A stretch of 64,000 bases of DNA from Heyndrickxia vini (GTDB lineage Bacteria; Bacillota; Bacilli; Bacillales; Bacillaceae_C), in contig NZ_CP065425.1 of NCBI RefSeq assembly GCF_016772275.1, positions 3,623,501-3,687,500 of the forward strand. The letters are read 5' to 3'. The notes below the pieces were generated by a model. The model ran no database searches. It saw nothing but the letters and a program-made list of their open reading frames with translations, and was not told the DNA's origin. How positions within the stretch are numbered: the stretch's first letter is position 1; each line of letters opens with the position of its first letter. Positions 37,468 to 46,443 of the stretch are shown one piece after another. Made by a program: the position numbers and the translations under genes.

Positions 37468-38376
37468 TTATTCCCACTGATAAGGTGTTTGTTGATAAAC
37501 GTAATAATTTAGCCAGTTAGAAAATAACAAATGTGCATGTGCCCGCCATTTGTGTTTCGGTTTTTCATTTGGGTCGTCATTTGGAAAATAGTGTTTTGGC
37601 ATATATGCCTCCCCACCTTTTTTCGTATCTCTATCATATTCCTCGGCAAGTGTCCCTGCTTCATACTCTAAATGGCCCGTTATCATAATCTGCTTTTCGT
37701 CTTTAGAAATCATCAGAAGTGGACCAGCCTCATCCGATTCTGCAAGTAAGATGACATTTTCACATGCATGGATGTGATCTTTTAAATTACCTGTATATCG
37801 AGAGTGCGGTGCAAGAAATTCTTCATCAAACCCTCGAACAAGCTTTACATTTGAATTCAAAATAGAATGTTTAAATACTCCTGTACATTTCTGTCCAATC
37901 TCAAATTTATCAATGCCAAAATGATAATAAAGAGCAGCCTGTGCCCCCCAGCAAATATGCAGTGTTGAGGTCACATTCGTTTTTGACCATTCCATTATCT
38001 CCATTAATTCCTGCCAATAGTCCACTTCTTCAAATGCGAAATGCTCTACTGGTGCACCAGTAATGATCATTCCATCAAAACGCCGATCTTTCACATTTGT
38101 AAAGGTCGTATAAAACTGTTCAAGATGCGATTTACTTACATTTTTCGATTCATGTGTAGCCATATGAAGAAACATAATATTGATTTGGAGCGGGGAATTT
38201 CCAAGAAGTCGAAGCAATTCCGCCTCTGTTCTTTCCTTTTCAGGCATTAAATTTAATATAAGGATATTTAACGGACGAATATCCTGACTATTCGCTCGTT
38301 CATCATCCATCACAAAAATATTTTCCTTCTCTAAAATTTCACGTGCAGGCAATAATTTTGGTATTTTAATAGGCAA
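37468..38376 (-). CDS. metAA: Homoserine O-acetyltransferase MetA
   Basis: A 302-residue enzyme activating homoserine in methionine synthesis. The catalytic residues match the family numbering: nucleophile C142 ([16 protein letters not shown]), H235 and E237 ([10 protein letters not shown]). Residue 111 is Glu, as in the acetyl-CoA-using enzymes; the succinyl-using E. coli type has Gly. So O-acetylhomoserine is the expected product. TTG 38376 is the start, behind GGGAGGCGATAGGA. No SAM riboswitch or T-box is seen upstream. Confidence 0.92.
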   Translation of the reverse strand: MPIKIPKLLPAREILEKENIFVMDDERANSQDIRPLNILILNLMPEKERTEAELLRLLGNSPLQINIMFLHMATHESKNVSKSHLEQFYTTFTNVKDRRFDGMIITGAPVEHFAFEEVDYWQELMEIMEWSKTNVTSTLHICWGAQAALYYHFGIDKFEIGQKCTGVFKHSILNSNVKLVRGFDEEFLAPHSRYTGNLKDHIHACENVILLAESDEAGPLLMISKDEKQIMITGHLEYEAGTLAEEYDRDTKKGGEAYMPKHYFPNDDPNEKPKHKWRAHAHLLFSNWLNYYVYQQTPYQWE

Positions 38377-38486
38377 TCCTATCGCCTCCCATATCTGAAT
38401 TTTTTCATAATTCCATTATAGGGGTGCTCCTTATGTTTGTCATCCATTAGGATTTCTCGTTATTTTATCTGTATCTTTTTCGTATG

Positions 38487-38514
38487 TTGAAGTTTTTTCA
38501 AAGCATGTTATAAT
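38487..38514 (+). promoter_or_regulatory. SigA promoter of the SRPBCC-ArsR operon
   Basis: TTGAAG (38487-38492), 16-nt spacer, TATAAT (38509-38514), 49 bp upstream of the start. Confidence 0.65.
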
Positions 38515-38562
38515 AAAAAGTAACACCATTTAGTGTCATATTTATTTACGGAGGTTATTATT

Positions 38563-38988
38563 ATGGAAAATAAGAAAAACGGGCATTTGCCTGATATTCG
38601 ATACACAATTATCTTAAATGCACCCATTGAAAAGGTTTGGAAGGCAGTTGCTACTTCAGAAGGTATCGCTGGATGGTGGATGTCAAATACATTTGAACCC
38701 ATACTTGGAAAAGAATTCGTCCTACATGCTGGACCATACGGTGATTCACCTTGTAAGGTAACAGAACTAGATCCTCCAAATCGTGTAGGTTTTGATTGGG
38801 GGAAAGATTGGCATCTGACATTTGAATTAAAAGAGCAGAATGGAAAAACGGAATTTACTCTTATTCACTCTGGATGGGACGCAAATAAGGTGACTGAGTT
38901 CAATCAACCTCACACAGTTATTCGAGGAATAATGGATAATGGCTGGGCAGGTCTTGAAGGAAAACTTAAAGAATATATAGAAGCGTAG
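38563..38988 (+). CDS. SRPBCC (AHSA1-like) domain protein
   Basis: A 141-residue START-like protein. It opens with DIRYTIILNAPIEKVWKAVATSEGIAGWW, condensed here as IRYTIILNAPIEKVW and GIAGWWMSN, the AHSA1 signature, and ends WAGLEGKLKEYIE. These proteins bind hydrophobic ligands in a deep pocket; the ligand is unknown. ATG 38563 follows ACGGAGG. Its stop TAG is directly followed by the ATG of the ArsR gene, so the two are co-translated. Confidence 0.85.
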   Translation: MENKKNGHLPDIRYTIILNAPIEKVWKAVATSEGIAGWWMSNTFEPILGKEFVLHAGPYGDSPCKVTELDPPNRVGFDWGKDWHLTFELKEQNGKTEFTLIHSGWDANKVTEFNQPHTVIRGIMDNGWAGLEGKLKEYIEA

Positions 38989-39321
38989 ATGCAAAATTCA
39001 GAGTCAAAGCACGATGTCTTTCAGGCGATAGCTGACCCAACGCGCCGTCGTTTATTACAATTATTATCGGAAAATGAAATGTCGATTGCCTCCATCACGA
39101 AGTGCTTTTCAATTAGTCGAACCGCTATCAATAAGCATCTCAAGGTATTATCTGAGGCTGGGCTTGTCACAAGCCAAAGAATGGGAAGAGAAACTCGATA
39201 CAAATTAAAACCAGAACCTTTAAGTGAACTTAAACAATGGCTTTCTGTCTTTGATCAATACTGGACAAGTAAACTTTTTGATTTAAAAAAATATGTGGAG
39301 TCCGACGATGAGAACCAGTAA
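38989..39321 (+). CDS. ArsR-family transcriptional regulator
   Basis: A 110-residue winged-helix repressor: AIADPTRRRLLQLL and ISRTAINKHLKVLSEAGLV form the typical HTH. No metal-binding Cys pair is present. It belongs to the non-metal group that is paired with SRPBCC proteins. The order here is effector first, regulator second, opposite to the usual one. It likely autoregulates the pair. Confidence 0.87.
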   Translation: MQNSESKHDVFQAIADPTRRRLLQLLSENEMSIASITKCFSISRTAINKHLKVLSEAGLVTSQRMGRETRYKLKPEPLSELKQWLSVFDQYWTSKLFDLKKYVESDDENQ

Positions 39322-39374
39322 GGACTATAACAAGAGACGAACTTTACGTCTCTTTTTTATGTTATCTATCCTAA

Positions 39375-39848
39375 CTAAACATTGTTTAATGTTTTCCTTT
39401 CTAGCCTAAGCACCCATTTATAATACAGTAATACTGTGCATAATAATAATGGATTAATACAAAATGAATACCATATATTCCACCATCCATAGCGGAAGTA
39501 TCCCCATGGTTCCGGCAATTTTGCAATCATTTCATATAGCAGTAGAAAGAATTCCCAAACTACAAAGTAACCCACTCGTTTTATTAATGAGGAGCCATAC
39601 GGGAACCAATTTAAAAAGATGACATTAACCGGCGGTATTAAAATTGTATATGCAGGAAGACCGACCCAATCAATGCCTTGAGTAAAATACCAATACCCCT
39701 TATACTTCAAATCGATAAAAACATCAAACATTAATTGGAAAGTAATTGTAAAAGACCAAATATGAAGAACTTGACTTCCCGTTAGTCGTTTATTTGTATA
39801 TAATGCTAGGAAATTAAAAATAATAACTGATAAATAAAGTATGATCAT
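39375..39848 (-). CDS. CBO0543-type integral membrane protein
   Basis: A 157-residue protein with four or five helices, rich in Trp and Tyr (YWYFTQGIDW, EPWGYFRYGWWNIWYSF). It resembles the CBO0543 family of small Bacillus and Clostridium membrane proteins of unknown function. The start follows TAGGAGGCGTACA. It is alone on its strand between the ArsR and HlyD genes. Confidence 0.65.
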   Translation of the reverse strand: MIILYLSVIIFNFLALYTNKRLTGSQVLHIWSFTITFQLMFDVFIDLKYKGYWYFTQGIDWVGLPAYTILIPPVNVIFLNWFPYGSSLIKRVGYFVVWEFFLLLYEMIAKLPEPWGYFRYGWWNIWYSFCINPLLLCTVLLYYKWVLRLERKTLNNV

Positions 39849-39964
39849 TGTACGCCTCCTATCATTATTATCAGTTACCTTTATTTGTAAAATACCTATT
39901 CAAAATAAAAATAAATATTCGGAAATTTACTATTGCATCAATTATTACGAACGCAAATGAATAG

Positions 39965-40004
39965 AAAAATACCTATCCCCATTTTATTAGGGACAGGTAT
40001 TTTT
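39965..40004 (-). terminator. Terminator of the efflux operon
   Basis: AAAAATACCTgTCCC / GGGAtAGGTATTTTT stem (one mismatch), 10-nt loop, just at the stop of the HlyD gene. Confidence 0.85.
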
Positions 40005-40632
40005 ATAGTGATATTTTAATTTCCGCGTTCATTCCAGGTAAAACTTTGTCTGAAGCTTGGTTTATTGAGATTTTAACAGGGACTTTTTGTGTTACTTTTG
40101 TGTAGTTTCCGGCTGAACTTGATGGTAATACCGAAAAGACGGAATTGGTTGCATATCCTATTTCCTTAACCGTTCCATCAAATGTCGTATCATTGTCACC
40201 ATCCACAGTAATATCGACACGATCACCTATCTCAATATCTTTAAGATCCGTTTCTTCAATGTTTGCAATAATATACATATGATCTAGGTCGGCCTCTTTT
40301 GCTAATTCTTGACCTGCTTGGACCATTTGATTTTTTCTAGCTTCATTTTTGATAACTTTTCCATCCATTTTCGCATCAACAGGAATTTCGTTTTTACCGT
40401 CAGATACTTTACCAACTATATCTTTATTAGTAACGTTTTTTCCATCTTTAACATCCCAATTGGTAAGAATACCGGATGTGGGTGCAACAACTCCCATCAT
40501 ATCAGCAGAAACAACCGCATCATCTGTTTTAACATAATTTTTATTTTGAACGTAAAAATATCCGCCTAACGCAATAAGTAGAACTACAACGATAACTCCG
40601 ATAATATTAGCAACTATAATACGTTTACTCAT
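40003..40632 (-). CDS. HlyD/EmrA-type efflux adaptor
   Basis: A 209-residue membrane-fusion protein. One N-terminal helix spans residues 5-25. A biotinyl-lipoyl-like hairpin domain and a beta-barrel (VDITVDGDNDTTFDGTVKEIG) follow, ending PGMNAEIKIS. The long coiled coil of Gram-negative EmrA is absent, as usual in Firmicutes. The start at 40632 follows GAAGGAGAAAAGTAT. The gene lies 36 nt after the MFS gene and works with it. Resembles B. subtilis YhbJ. Confidence 0.85.
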   Translation of the reverse strand: MSKRIIVANIIGVIVVVLLIALGGYFYVQNKNYVKTDDAVVSADMMGVVAPTSGILTNWDVKDGKNVTNKDIVGKVSDGKNEIPVDAKMDGKVIKNEARKNQMVQAGQELAKEADLDHMYIIANIEETDLKDIEIGDRVDITVDGDNDTTFDGTVKEIGYATNSVFSVLPSSSAGNYTKVTQKVPVKISINQASDKVLPGMNAEIKISL

Positions 40633-40667
40633 ATACTTTTCTCCTTCATTATTTAATTTTATATTAT

Positions 40668-42275
40668 TTACACTGTTGTTTCTTTCATAGAAGAAACTGG
40701 TACTTTCGGTTCCTTCTTCACCAGACCTATTCCTTTTCCAGTCACCATTTTTCCTATTGATGCTACGAGCATGATACAAGCAACACCAAGCATAATTGTA
40801 AATAAATGATGGTATGCACCAAGAATAGCCGCTTTCTTCGTATTAGCAATTAATTCATATGAAGCTATTGATTGTGCTTTACTTAAAGGAAGACCAGATT
40901 CCATTAAACGATGGGTTAATTGCGCAATTTCCGATTTCGCCTCCGGACCGTTCTCCCCAAGATATTCTTGAATATTTCCATATTGGAATTCATTTTGCGT
41001 AGTTAGAAACCAACCAACCATAGGGGTTATAATTGCCCCAATGAAGTTCCGAGTCGAATGCAAGGTTAACGAACGTAATGATGCATGGTGCAAATTACCC
41101 GCAAACGCTGTTCCTAACGCACCACCAACAAGCACCATACTAACACCTGCACCTAATAGAGCAATTTGAAAATATAATGTTGCCATCGTAACTTCCGGGC
41201 CCATGACTCTCCATTGTAAACATACATAAATAACTGCAAGTGAGCCGATAATCCCCATCTTTCCTGCGCCGAGCATACCGTAAAATATAGTCTTAAGAAT
41301 CGCAGTTATAAGAATTCCAATAAAAAACCAAATATAAAAGTGCAAGAGATAATGAAATGGAAGATCTTTATTATGACGCAAAAAACCGTTTATACCAGCT
41401 ATCGCAAGGATGAGCAAGACATGAGATGCAATCGCCATAATCGTTCCGGAAATGGGTTTAGCTGCTTTTAGCGTCCGAAATGGAATTAATGGATTTTCCG
41501 CTTTCATATCAATTGAAAGAAACAAGATTAATAAAAGAAATGCAACAACAAAAAACGGCCAAACATATAAAGATGAAAAGCCTTTATCCATTAAGTTACA
41601 TAATGGAAATGAAAGTACAATTAAAATGAGCGTATATAGAAAGATTCCTGTTTTATCAACTGGTGCTCGATCTAGTTCATACTCTTCCGTCTTTGGCAAT
41701 CCAAAGAAACCGACAATTAAGCATAGAACAGCAGAGACAATATTTAATATAAATAGCCAACGCCATGCATCGACACTTAATGAAAGTGAACCAAAGAAAG
41801 CTCCCAGTGCAGTTGCCCCAAACAATCCTGATATAACCATGAACAGAAAGGTATTTCGGATTTTATTTGGAAATGATTTTAAACTGACGGGCAGCATCGT
41901 TAAAAACAAAACACCCGCACTTAAACCTTGAATCGTCCTCCCAATAATTAAAATGATCAAATCCTGGGAAATCGCATTAATAATTGATCCAATTAAAAAA
42001 ATAAATACAAGGTATAAATAATTTTTCCGAAGTCCAAGTTTTCTTGTAAACAAAGGTCCAAGTGGTACACCTAAAGCGAATGCCAGATTAGATAATGTTG
42101 AAGGTAACAGGAGAGCCTTCGAACTTAAATGTAATCCATTTTGAACGATTTCTTGGTTCATCGTATACGAAAGATTAATAAAATATTGCGGTCCAATCGC
42201 AAAAATCGTTAAAAATGAGATAATGATGTAATTAGGAATGCCTACCATCCCTTTTGCAATGCCTTTTTGATTCAT
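40668..42275 (-). CDS. MFS multidrug transporter, EmrB/DHA2 type
   Basis: A 535-residue transporter with 14 predicted helices. The motif A region LGLRKNYLYLVF and the motif C-like GAGVSMVLVGGALGTAF are visible. It is partnered by the HlyD gene downstream, and both follow a MarR gene, an arrangement like B. subtilis yhbI-yhbJ-yhcA with the last two swapped. It probably exports lipophilic drugs or host compounds. The start follows AAAGGGGAATCAGA. Confidence 0.87.
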   Translation of the reverse strand: MNQKGIAKGMVGIPNYIIISFLTIFAIGPQYFINLSYTMNQEIVQNGLHLSSKALLLPSTLSNLAFALGVPLGPLFTRKLGLRKNYLYLVFIFLIGSIINAISQDLIILIIGRTIQGLSAGVLFLTMLPVSLKSFPNKIRNTFLFMVISGLFGATALGAFFGSLSLSVDAWRWLFILNIVSAVLCLIVGFFGLPKTEEYELDRAPVDKTGIFLYTLILIVLSFPLCNLMDKGFSSLYVWPFFVVAFLLLILFLSIDMKAENPLIPFRTLKAAKPISGTIMAIASHVLLILAIAGINGFLRHNKDLPFHYLLHFYIWFFIGILITAILKTIFYGMLGAGKMGIIGSLAVIYVCLQWRVMGPEVTMATLYFQIALLGAGVSMVLVGGALGTAFAGNLHHASLRSLTLHSTRNFIGAIITPMVGWFLTTQNEFQYGNIQEYLGENGPEAKSEIAQLTHRLMESGLPLSKAQSIASYELIANTKKAAILGAYHHLFTIMLGVACIMLVASIGKMVTGKGIGLVKKEPKVPVSSMKETTV

Positions 42276-42364
42276 TCTGATTCCCCTTTCACTTTGTATT
42301 TGTCTTCAACAACCAAATAAAAAGAATTTCCGAAAAAGTGGAAATCCGTTCTTCGTTTCATATA

Positions 42365-42410
42365 TTGTATTATGCAATATGTATTATACAACTTGTATTA
42401 AAAATAGCAA
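42365..42410 (-). promoter_or_regulatory. Promoter of the efflux operon with overlapping palindrome
   Basis: On the minus strand: TTGCTA (42405-42410), 16-nt spacer, TATAAT (42383-42388). A 27-bp imperfect palindrome TTGTATTATGCA...TATTATACAA (42365-42391) covers the -10 box. This is the expected site for the adjacent MarR protein. Confidence 0.65.
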
Positions 42411-42458
42411 TAGTGTATTTTTGTCATTTTTCCATTTCTCTTTCCCAATTTTAAAAAA

Positions 42459-42494
42459 AGAGATGACCCACTGCTTAACGTAGGATCATCTCTT
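42459..42494 (-). terminator. Terminator after marR
   Basis: AGAGATGATCC / GGGTCATCTCT stem, 13-nt loop and seven T on the minus strand. It overlaps the last codons of marR and separates it from the efflux promoter. Confidence 0.85.
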
Positions 42495-42914
42495 CCACTT
42501 TTTAAAATCATTATTCAACCGTGATAGGTTCTCTTCTAAACTTTTCAATTCTTCTGTCGACCAATCATGGAGCATTTCCGTATAAGCTGAATAACGGGCG
42601 ATTTGGACTTTTCGAAGAATTTCATGCCCTTTATCTGTCAATTCAACAAGGCTGATTCTGCCATTTTGAGCATCAGGAAAACGCCTTATGTATTTTTTTG
42701 TTTCTAACGCTGAGACTTGTCTACTAGCAGTAGACAGGTTTAGTAATAAATTTTCCGCAAGTGAATTAATGGCTAATGGACTCGATTTTTCAAGTTCACT
42801 TAGTAAAAGGTATTCTGAGCGATCCAAACTTCCAAGTTTGGGGCTATGGGCTGTCGTTAGGCGAACAAGCAGGGCAATTTCGTATTCAATCAATTGGAGT
42901 ACACGATCTGTCAA
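42486..42914 (-). CDS. MarR-family transcriptional regulator
   Basis: A 142-residue winged-helix repressor: helix region INSLAENLLLNLSTASRQVSALE and the wing FPDAQNGRISLVELTDKG are typical. TTG 42914 is the start, behind GAGGGGGAAGAATA. It lies upstream of the MFS-HlyD genes with its own terminator and most likely represses them in response to a drug-like ligand. Confidence 0.87.
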   Translation of the reverse strand: MTDRVLQLIEYEIALLVRLTTAHSPKLGSLDRSEYLLLSELEKSSPLAINSLAENLLLNLSTASRQVSALETKKYIRRFPDAQNGRISLVELTDKGHEILRKVQIARYSAYTEMLHDWSTEELKSLEENLSRLNNDFKKWKR

Positions 42915-43039
42915 TATTCTTCCCCCTCTTACTTACATCCCGAATGGTTATTTATTAAGTATATCATAGGAAACTTGGTGCCTTCCTCTGCAATTAGACG
43001 ATATTCCCCTATCTTCTACAAAATAATTAAAAACGAAAA

Positions 43040-43059
43040 TTAATCAAACGTTTGATTAA
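43040..43059. promoter_or_regulatory. Perfect 20-bp palindrome TTAATCAAACG...
   Basis: TTAATCAAACGTTTGATTAA is fully self-complementary, the form of a TetR/AcrR-type operator. It lies in the 231-bp gap between the GNAT gene and marR, 126 bp upstream of the marR start. No TetR gene is in the window. Nothing else is seen in this gap. Confidence 0.55.
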
Positions 43060-43145
43060 AAAGCGCAAAATCCTCTATCTTATCGCCTTCACGTATTTAA
43101 TCCCATGCAAAGATTGTAGAAAACTGAAGATTCTATTCACTCATC

Positions 43146-43838
43146 CTACATGGCATATTCAACCCAAATTTCATCACCTCGCACTTCCATTCTGATTCCT
43201 CTCCACCCTTTCAATAATAGTCCTTGTTGACCTTCCGTGTCATTCATGTTCAGAGTGACTTTTTTAGTCCAAAAATTATTTACATCCCCAAGTTTTTTAA
43301 CAAATACATACCTTAAGCGTCTCCCGTATTTTTCCTTCAGCGCAGCAATTTCCATCCCTTGAGAAAATTTATCTTTTAAACTAGGTATATTAAATGGAGC
43401 CACTGTACAGCAAATATAAGAGTACTTTCCACTTAATTTAGATAACTCATTCATAATAATTTTTGCTAAAATCTTTTGTAGATGATTCCCTCTATATTGT
43501 GGATGAACATTCGAAATTTCTTGGTAGACTACACTTGGTAGTTCTTCTTTTGCTAACCCAATATCATAACCTAAATGATCGGAATCTATTGTAGGAACCA
43601 AAAGTGCACGAAACGCGATAAGTTGCTCGTTTACAAAAGCCCCCACCATTAAACCATTTCCCTCTAAAATAAATTTAAATTCCTCCAGTGTTAGCGGTTG
43701 TAAAATCTTTTTATCTTCTAATGCAGAAACAACTAGATCCTGTAATAGTAATATTTGATCGATATCACAACTTGTTAATCTTGTTACTTTATATGGTGTT
43801 CCATCATGCTTCAACGTATCTTCGTAGATGATTTTCAC
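43146..43838 (-). CDS. GNAT-family acetyltransferase
   Basis: A 230-residue protein with the acetyl-CoA site QEISNVHPQYRGNHLQKIL (the R/Q-x-x-G-x-G/A loop here is QYRGNHL) near residue 115, preceded by the strand GAFVNEQLIAFRALL. Substrate unknown. The start is GTG 43838 behind GAGGGATAAGTT. It is a single-gene unit. Confidence 0.72.
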   Translation of the reverse strand: MKIIYEDTLKHDGTPYKVTRLTSCDIDQILLLQDLVVSALEDKKILQPLTLEEFKFILEGNGLMVGAFVNEQLIAFRALLVPTIDSDHLGYDIGLAKEELPSVVYQEISNVHPQYRGNHLQKILAKIIMNELSKLSGKYSYICCTVAPFNIPSLKDKFSQGMEIAALKEKYGRRLRYVFVKKLGDVNNFWTKKVTLNMNDTEGQQGLLLKGWRGIRMEVRGDEIWVEYAM

Positions 43839-43910
43839 AACTTATCCCTCACATGTTTTAATGTTTCACATATTTCTTATCATACATGAAAACGTATGTT
43901 AAAAAAATAA

Positions 43911-43929
43911 GTGCCCCGTAGCGGGACAC
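43911..43929 (-). terminator. Terminator of the khtTU operon
   Basis: GTGTCCCG / CGGGGCAC stem (one G-U), 3-nt loop, then TTATTTTTTT on the minus strand. Confidence 0.85.
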
Positions 43930-43936
43930 CTAATCA

Positions 43937-45157
43937 TTAGACCTTTTTTTCTTTTACCTTTTTTGTTTGATTACTCCATTTAAAGATTTTATCCAAAAAT
44001 TGATAAATTGCTTTTGATTCTTTCGTCATAAGTGGCCCTAAAACAGCTAATATGAGTACATAAAGGGCCGTAAACGGTTTTAATATTGGAAGTAGTCCGC
44101 CAGCAAGACCTAGATTAGCAACGATGATGGAAAACTCACCTCTGGAAACAATGGTTAGACCTATATTTGCGGATGCCTTGTGGGATAATCCCGCCTTTCT
44201 GCCTGAAATCATTCCAGCGATAAAATTCCCAATAATCGTAAGGCCAACTGCCCCTAGTGCAAGCCAAATTGCTCCACCTAAGGAAAATGGATCAATTGTT
44301 AACCCAAAGCTGAAGAAGAAAATCGCACCAAAGAAATCTCTAAACGGAATAACCAAATGTTCAATACGTTTTCGATGCTCTGTTTCTGAAAAGACAAGAC
44401 CTAAAAGCAATGCACCGATTGCTTCCGCGACATGAATCGTTTCCGAAAAACCGGCGATAAAAAATAATGCGGCAAAAACAACAAGAATGAAAATTTCATT
44501 TGAACGGATAGTAAGGAGCTTATTGATAATTGGTGCTCCCTTGCGAGCAATAATTAAAAATACAAGCATATACCCAAGGCAAATAAGAACGGATCCAATC
44601 GTGCCCATTATTGAAGTGGAATCTCCCAGTAAGAGTCCGGACATGACGGATAAAAAAACAGCGAGGAAAATATCATCGAACAAAATAATTCCTAAAATAA
44701 GCTCTGTTTCGGAATTAGCTGTTCGTTTTAAATCAACGAGTACTTTTGCCACGATGGCACTTGAAGAGACGCTTAACAATCCTCCAATAATAAGGGTTTC
44801 ATAAAACGGAAATCCAATAATAAACCCATAAAGCAGACCCAATACAAAATTCATTGTTACATAAATCGATCCGCCAATAACAATGGAACGCCCCGATCGA
44901 ATTAACTTTCCAACAGAGAATTCAAGACCTAAATAGAAGAGGAGAAAGAGGACACCAATCCGCCCTAAAAACTCAATAAACTCGGAACTCTCAATGAATT
45001 TCAGATTAATCACGCCTATCGTCGGGGCGTGCGGGCCGACAAGCATTCCCATAATGATTAAAAATGGAATGATTGAAAATTTCATTTTCCCTGCTATTAT
45101 CGCAGCAAGCGCAACCAATACCAATGCTGTACCAACTTCTAACACTAAATGATTCAT
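43937..45157 (-). CDS. khtU: Potassium/proton antiporter membrane subunit, KhtU-like (CPA2)
   Basis: A 406-residue antiporter with about 12-13 helices. CPA2 features are FLLFYLGLEFSVGKL and SVSSSAIVAKVL in the first half, and FSFGLTIDP later. In B. subtilis KhtU expels K+ (and other monovalent cations) under alkaline or methylglyoxal stress and is gated by KhtT. Here the KhtT gene lies 6 nt upstream. No khtS is found in the operon. Confidence 0.85.
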   Translation of the reverse strand: MNHLVLEVGTALVLVALAAIIAGKMKFSIIPFLIIMGMLVGPHAPTIGVINLKFIESSEFIEFLGRIGVLFLLFYLGLEFSVGKLIRSGRSIVIGGSIYVTMNFVLGLLYGFIIGFPFYETLIIGGLLSVSSSAIVAKVLVDLKRTANSETELILGIILFDDIFLAVFLSVMSGLLLGDSTSIMGTIGSVLICLGYMLVFLIIARKGAPIINKLLTIRSNEIFILVVFAALFFIAGFSETIHVAEAIGALLLGLVFSETEHRKRIEHLVIPFRDFFGAIFFFSFGLTIDPFSLGGAIWLALGAVGLTIIGNFIAGMISGRKAGLSHKASANIGLTIVSRGEFSIIVANLGLAGGLLPILKPFTALYVLILAVLGPLMTKESKAIYQFLDKIFKWSNQTKKVKEKKV

Positions 45158-45163
45158 CTAGTA

Positions 45164-45658
45164 TCACCTCTCATTGGACAACAACTCACTGATTAAATTT
45201 TTCAGTTCTTTTCTTTCCCCCGAAAGGACAAGTGTATCCCCTTCTTCAATAAGAGATTCAGGTCCCGGATTCAATATTTTTTTCATATTTTTCTTTAAAA
45301 TCGCAATGACCGTTACATTATATTTGTTTCTAATTTCAAGTTCCCCGATATTTTTACGAATGGCTGGTGCTTTAGGCTCGACTTTATACCACTCAATCAC
45401 CAATCCATCGAAAGCCATTTCGATCGTTTCAAGTGTTTGAGGTTTATAAATCATCCCACCTAAAATCGCTGCGATATTTCTTGCTTCTGAATCGTTTAAC
45501 GTTGTGCTCGAAACACTTTCTTCATGATTCGATTCATCATAGTAATACATTTCTCTTCGTCCATCGTCGTGAATAATAATCACAATTTTTTCTTCATTAC
45601 TCGTAATAATCTCAAATTTTCTTCCAATTCCCGGTAACTCACTCTCCCTAATCATCAT
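45164..45658 (-). CDS. khtT: KhtT-like regulatory subunit (RCK_C)
   Basis: A 164-residue cytosolic protein. An N-terminal domain (IRESELPGIGRKFEI) is followed by a TrkA-C/RCK_C domain from about residue 85 (IGELEIRNKYNVTVIAI, NPGPESLIEEGDTLVLSG). RCK_C domains bind nucleotides such as c-di-AMP or sense pH and switch the antiporter. The start follows GGGAGGAAATACA. A paralogue lies at 46444-46932 on the other strand. Confidence 0.87.
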   Translation of the reverse strand: MMIRESELPGIGRKFEIITSNEEKIVIIIHDDGRREMYYYDESNHEESVSSTTLNDSEARNIAAILGGMIYKPQTLETIEMAFDGLVIEWYKVEPKAPAIRKNIGELEIRNKYNVTVIAILKKNMKKILNPGPESLIEEGDTLVLSGERKELKNLISELLSNER

Positions 45659-45708
45659 TGTATTTCCTCCCTCATATGTTTTGTAACAGATTTAGGAGCT
45701 TTTGAAGC

Positions 45709-46257
45709 TCAAAGGTTTACATCTATTTCTGTTTGAATGATTTCATCCTTTGTAATTCCGAGATATTTACGGGTTTCAGATGGTGTCGCGTGATGAAAAT
45801 GCTTTTGAAGCAGTGAAATGGCAACCCCTTTTTTATAGGCATGATATCCAAATGTTTTCCGCATGGAATTGGTACCAATTTTCCCCTCAATCCCAACTGA
45901 AACTGCAGCATCATGAATAATTCGGTAAGCCTGTTGACGTGTAATCGGTTTTTTTGTTTTAGCGGATTGAAATAAATAGGAGTCTGTAGGTAAATTGTTC
46001 GTGTGAATATAATGCAGAAGAGCATTTTTTACTTTGTGGTTAAGATATACATTTCTATCAGGCAGTCTGTAAAAGTTTCTTATTTTATCTTCCTTTTCAA
46101 AAACATCCTCTACCTTTAAATTTAGAATTTCAGTGATCTTTAACCCCGTATTTATTCCAAAAACAAAGAGGACATAATCCCGTTCTGAATGCTTTTTTAA
46201 ATATCTCTTCATGGAATTAATTTGCTTAATATCCCTAAGAGCTTCAACGTATTCCAT
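45709..46257 (-). CDS. Small tyrosine recombinase, YoeC-like
   Basis: A 182-residue phage-integrase-fold protein with only the catalytic domain. The box I position, usually Arg in GLRISE/D, is Lys here (NTGLKITEILNL). Box II has NSMRKTFGYHAY in place of H-x-x-R, keeping the Arg; HHATPSETRKYLGI follows with His and the Tyr nucleophile. It therefore may be weakly active or inactive. It lies between two khtT copies facing opposite directions. There are no other phage or ICE genes and no visible att repeats. The start follows AAGGAGAATAAACAA. Confidence 0.8.
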   Translation of the reverse strand: MEYVEALRDIKQINSMKRYLKKHSERDYVLFVFGINTGLKITEILNLKVEDVFEKEDKIRNFYRLPDRNVYLNHKVKNALLHYIHTNNLPTDSYLFQSAKTKKPITRQQAYRIIHDAAVSVGIEGKIGTNSMRKTFGYHAYKKGVAISLLQKHFHHATPSETRKYLGITKDEIIQTEIDVNL

Positions 46258-46443
46258 TTGTTTATTCTCCTTAATCTATGTTACTTAATCATATTATAAC
46301 ATATGGTTATGTAATATAATGTGTGTATTTTTGACAAAGTTTAAAACAATACTGTTTCTATGAATGTCCCTTTATTATTCGGTCACAATCGGCTAGTATT
46401 AAATATACAATATAATTATGTCCAAAACTAAGGAGCGAGTAAA

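Noticed and set aside
37468..38470. SAM riboswitch or T-box before metA
   Set aside because: The upstream gap is short, and no conserved helices or T-box sequence can be seen.
38563..39321. SRPBCC-ArsR pair as a toxin-antitoxin system
   Set aside because: Both families are well known as a ligand-binding protein and repressor pair; nothing suggests toxicity.
45709..46257. Recombinase gene as sign of a prophage or integrative element
   Set aside because: No structural, replication or transfer genes, no att-like direct repeats, and composition like its neighbours.
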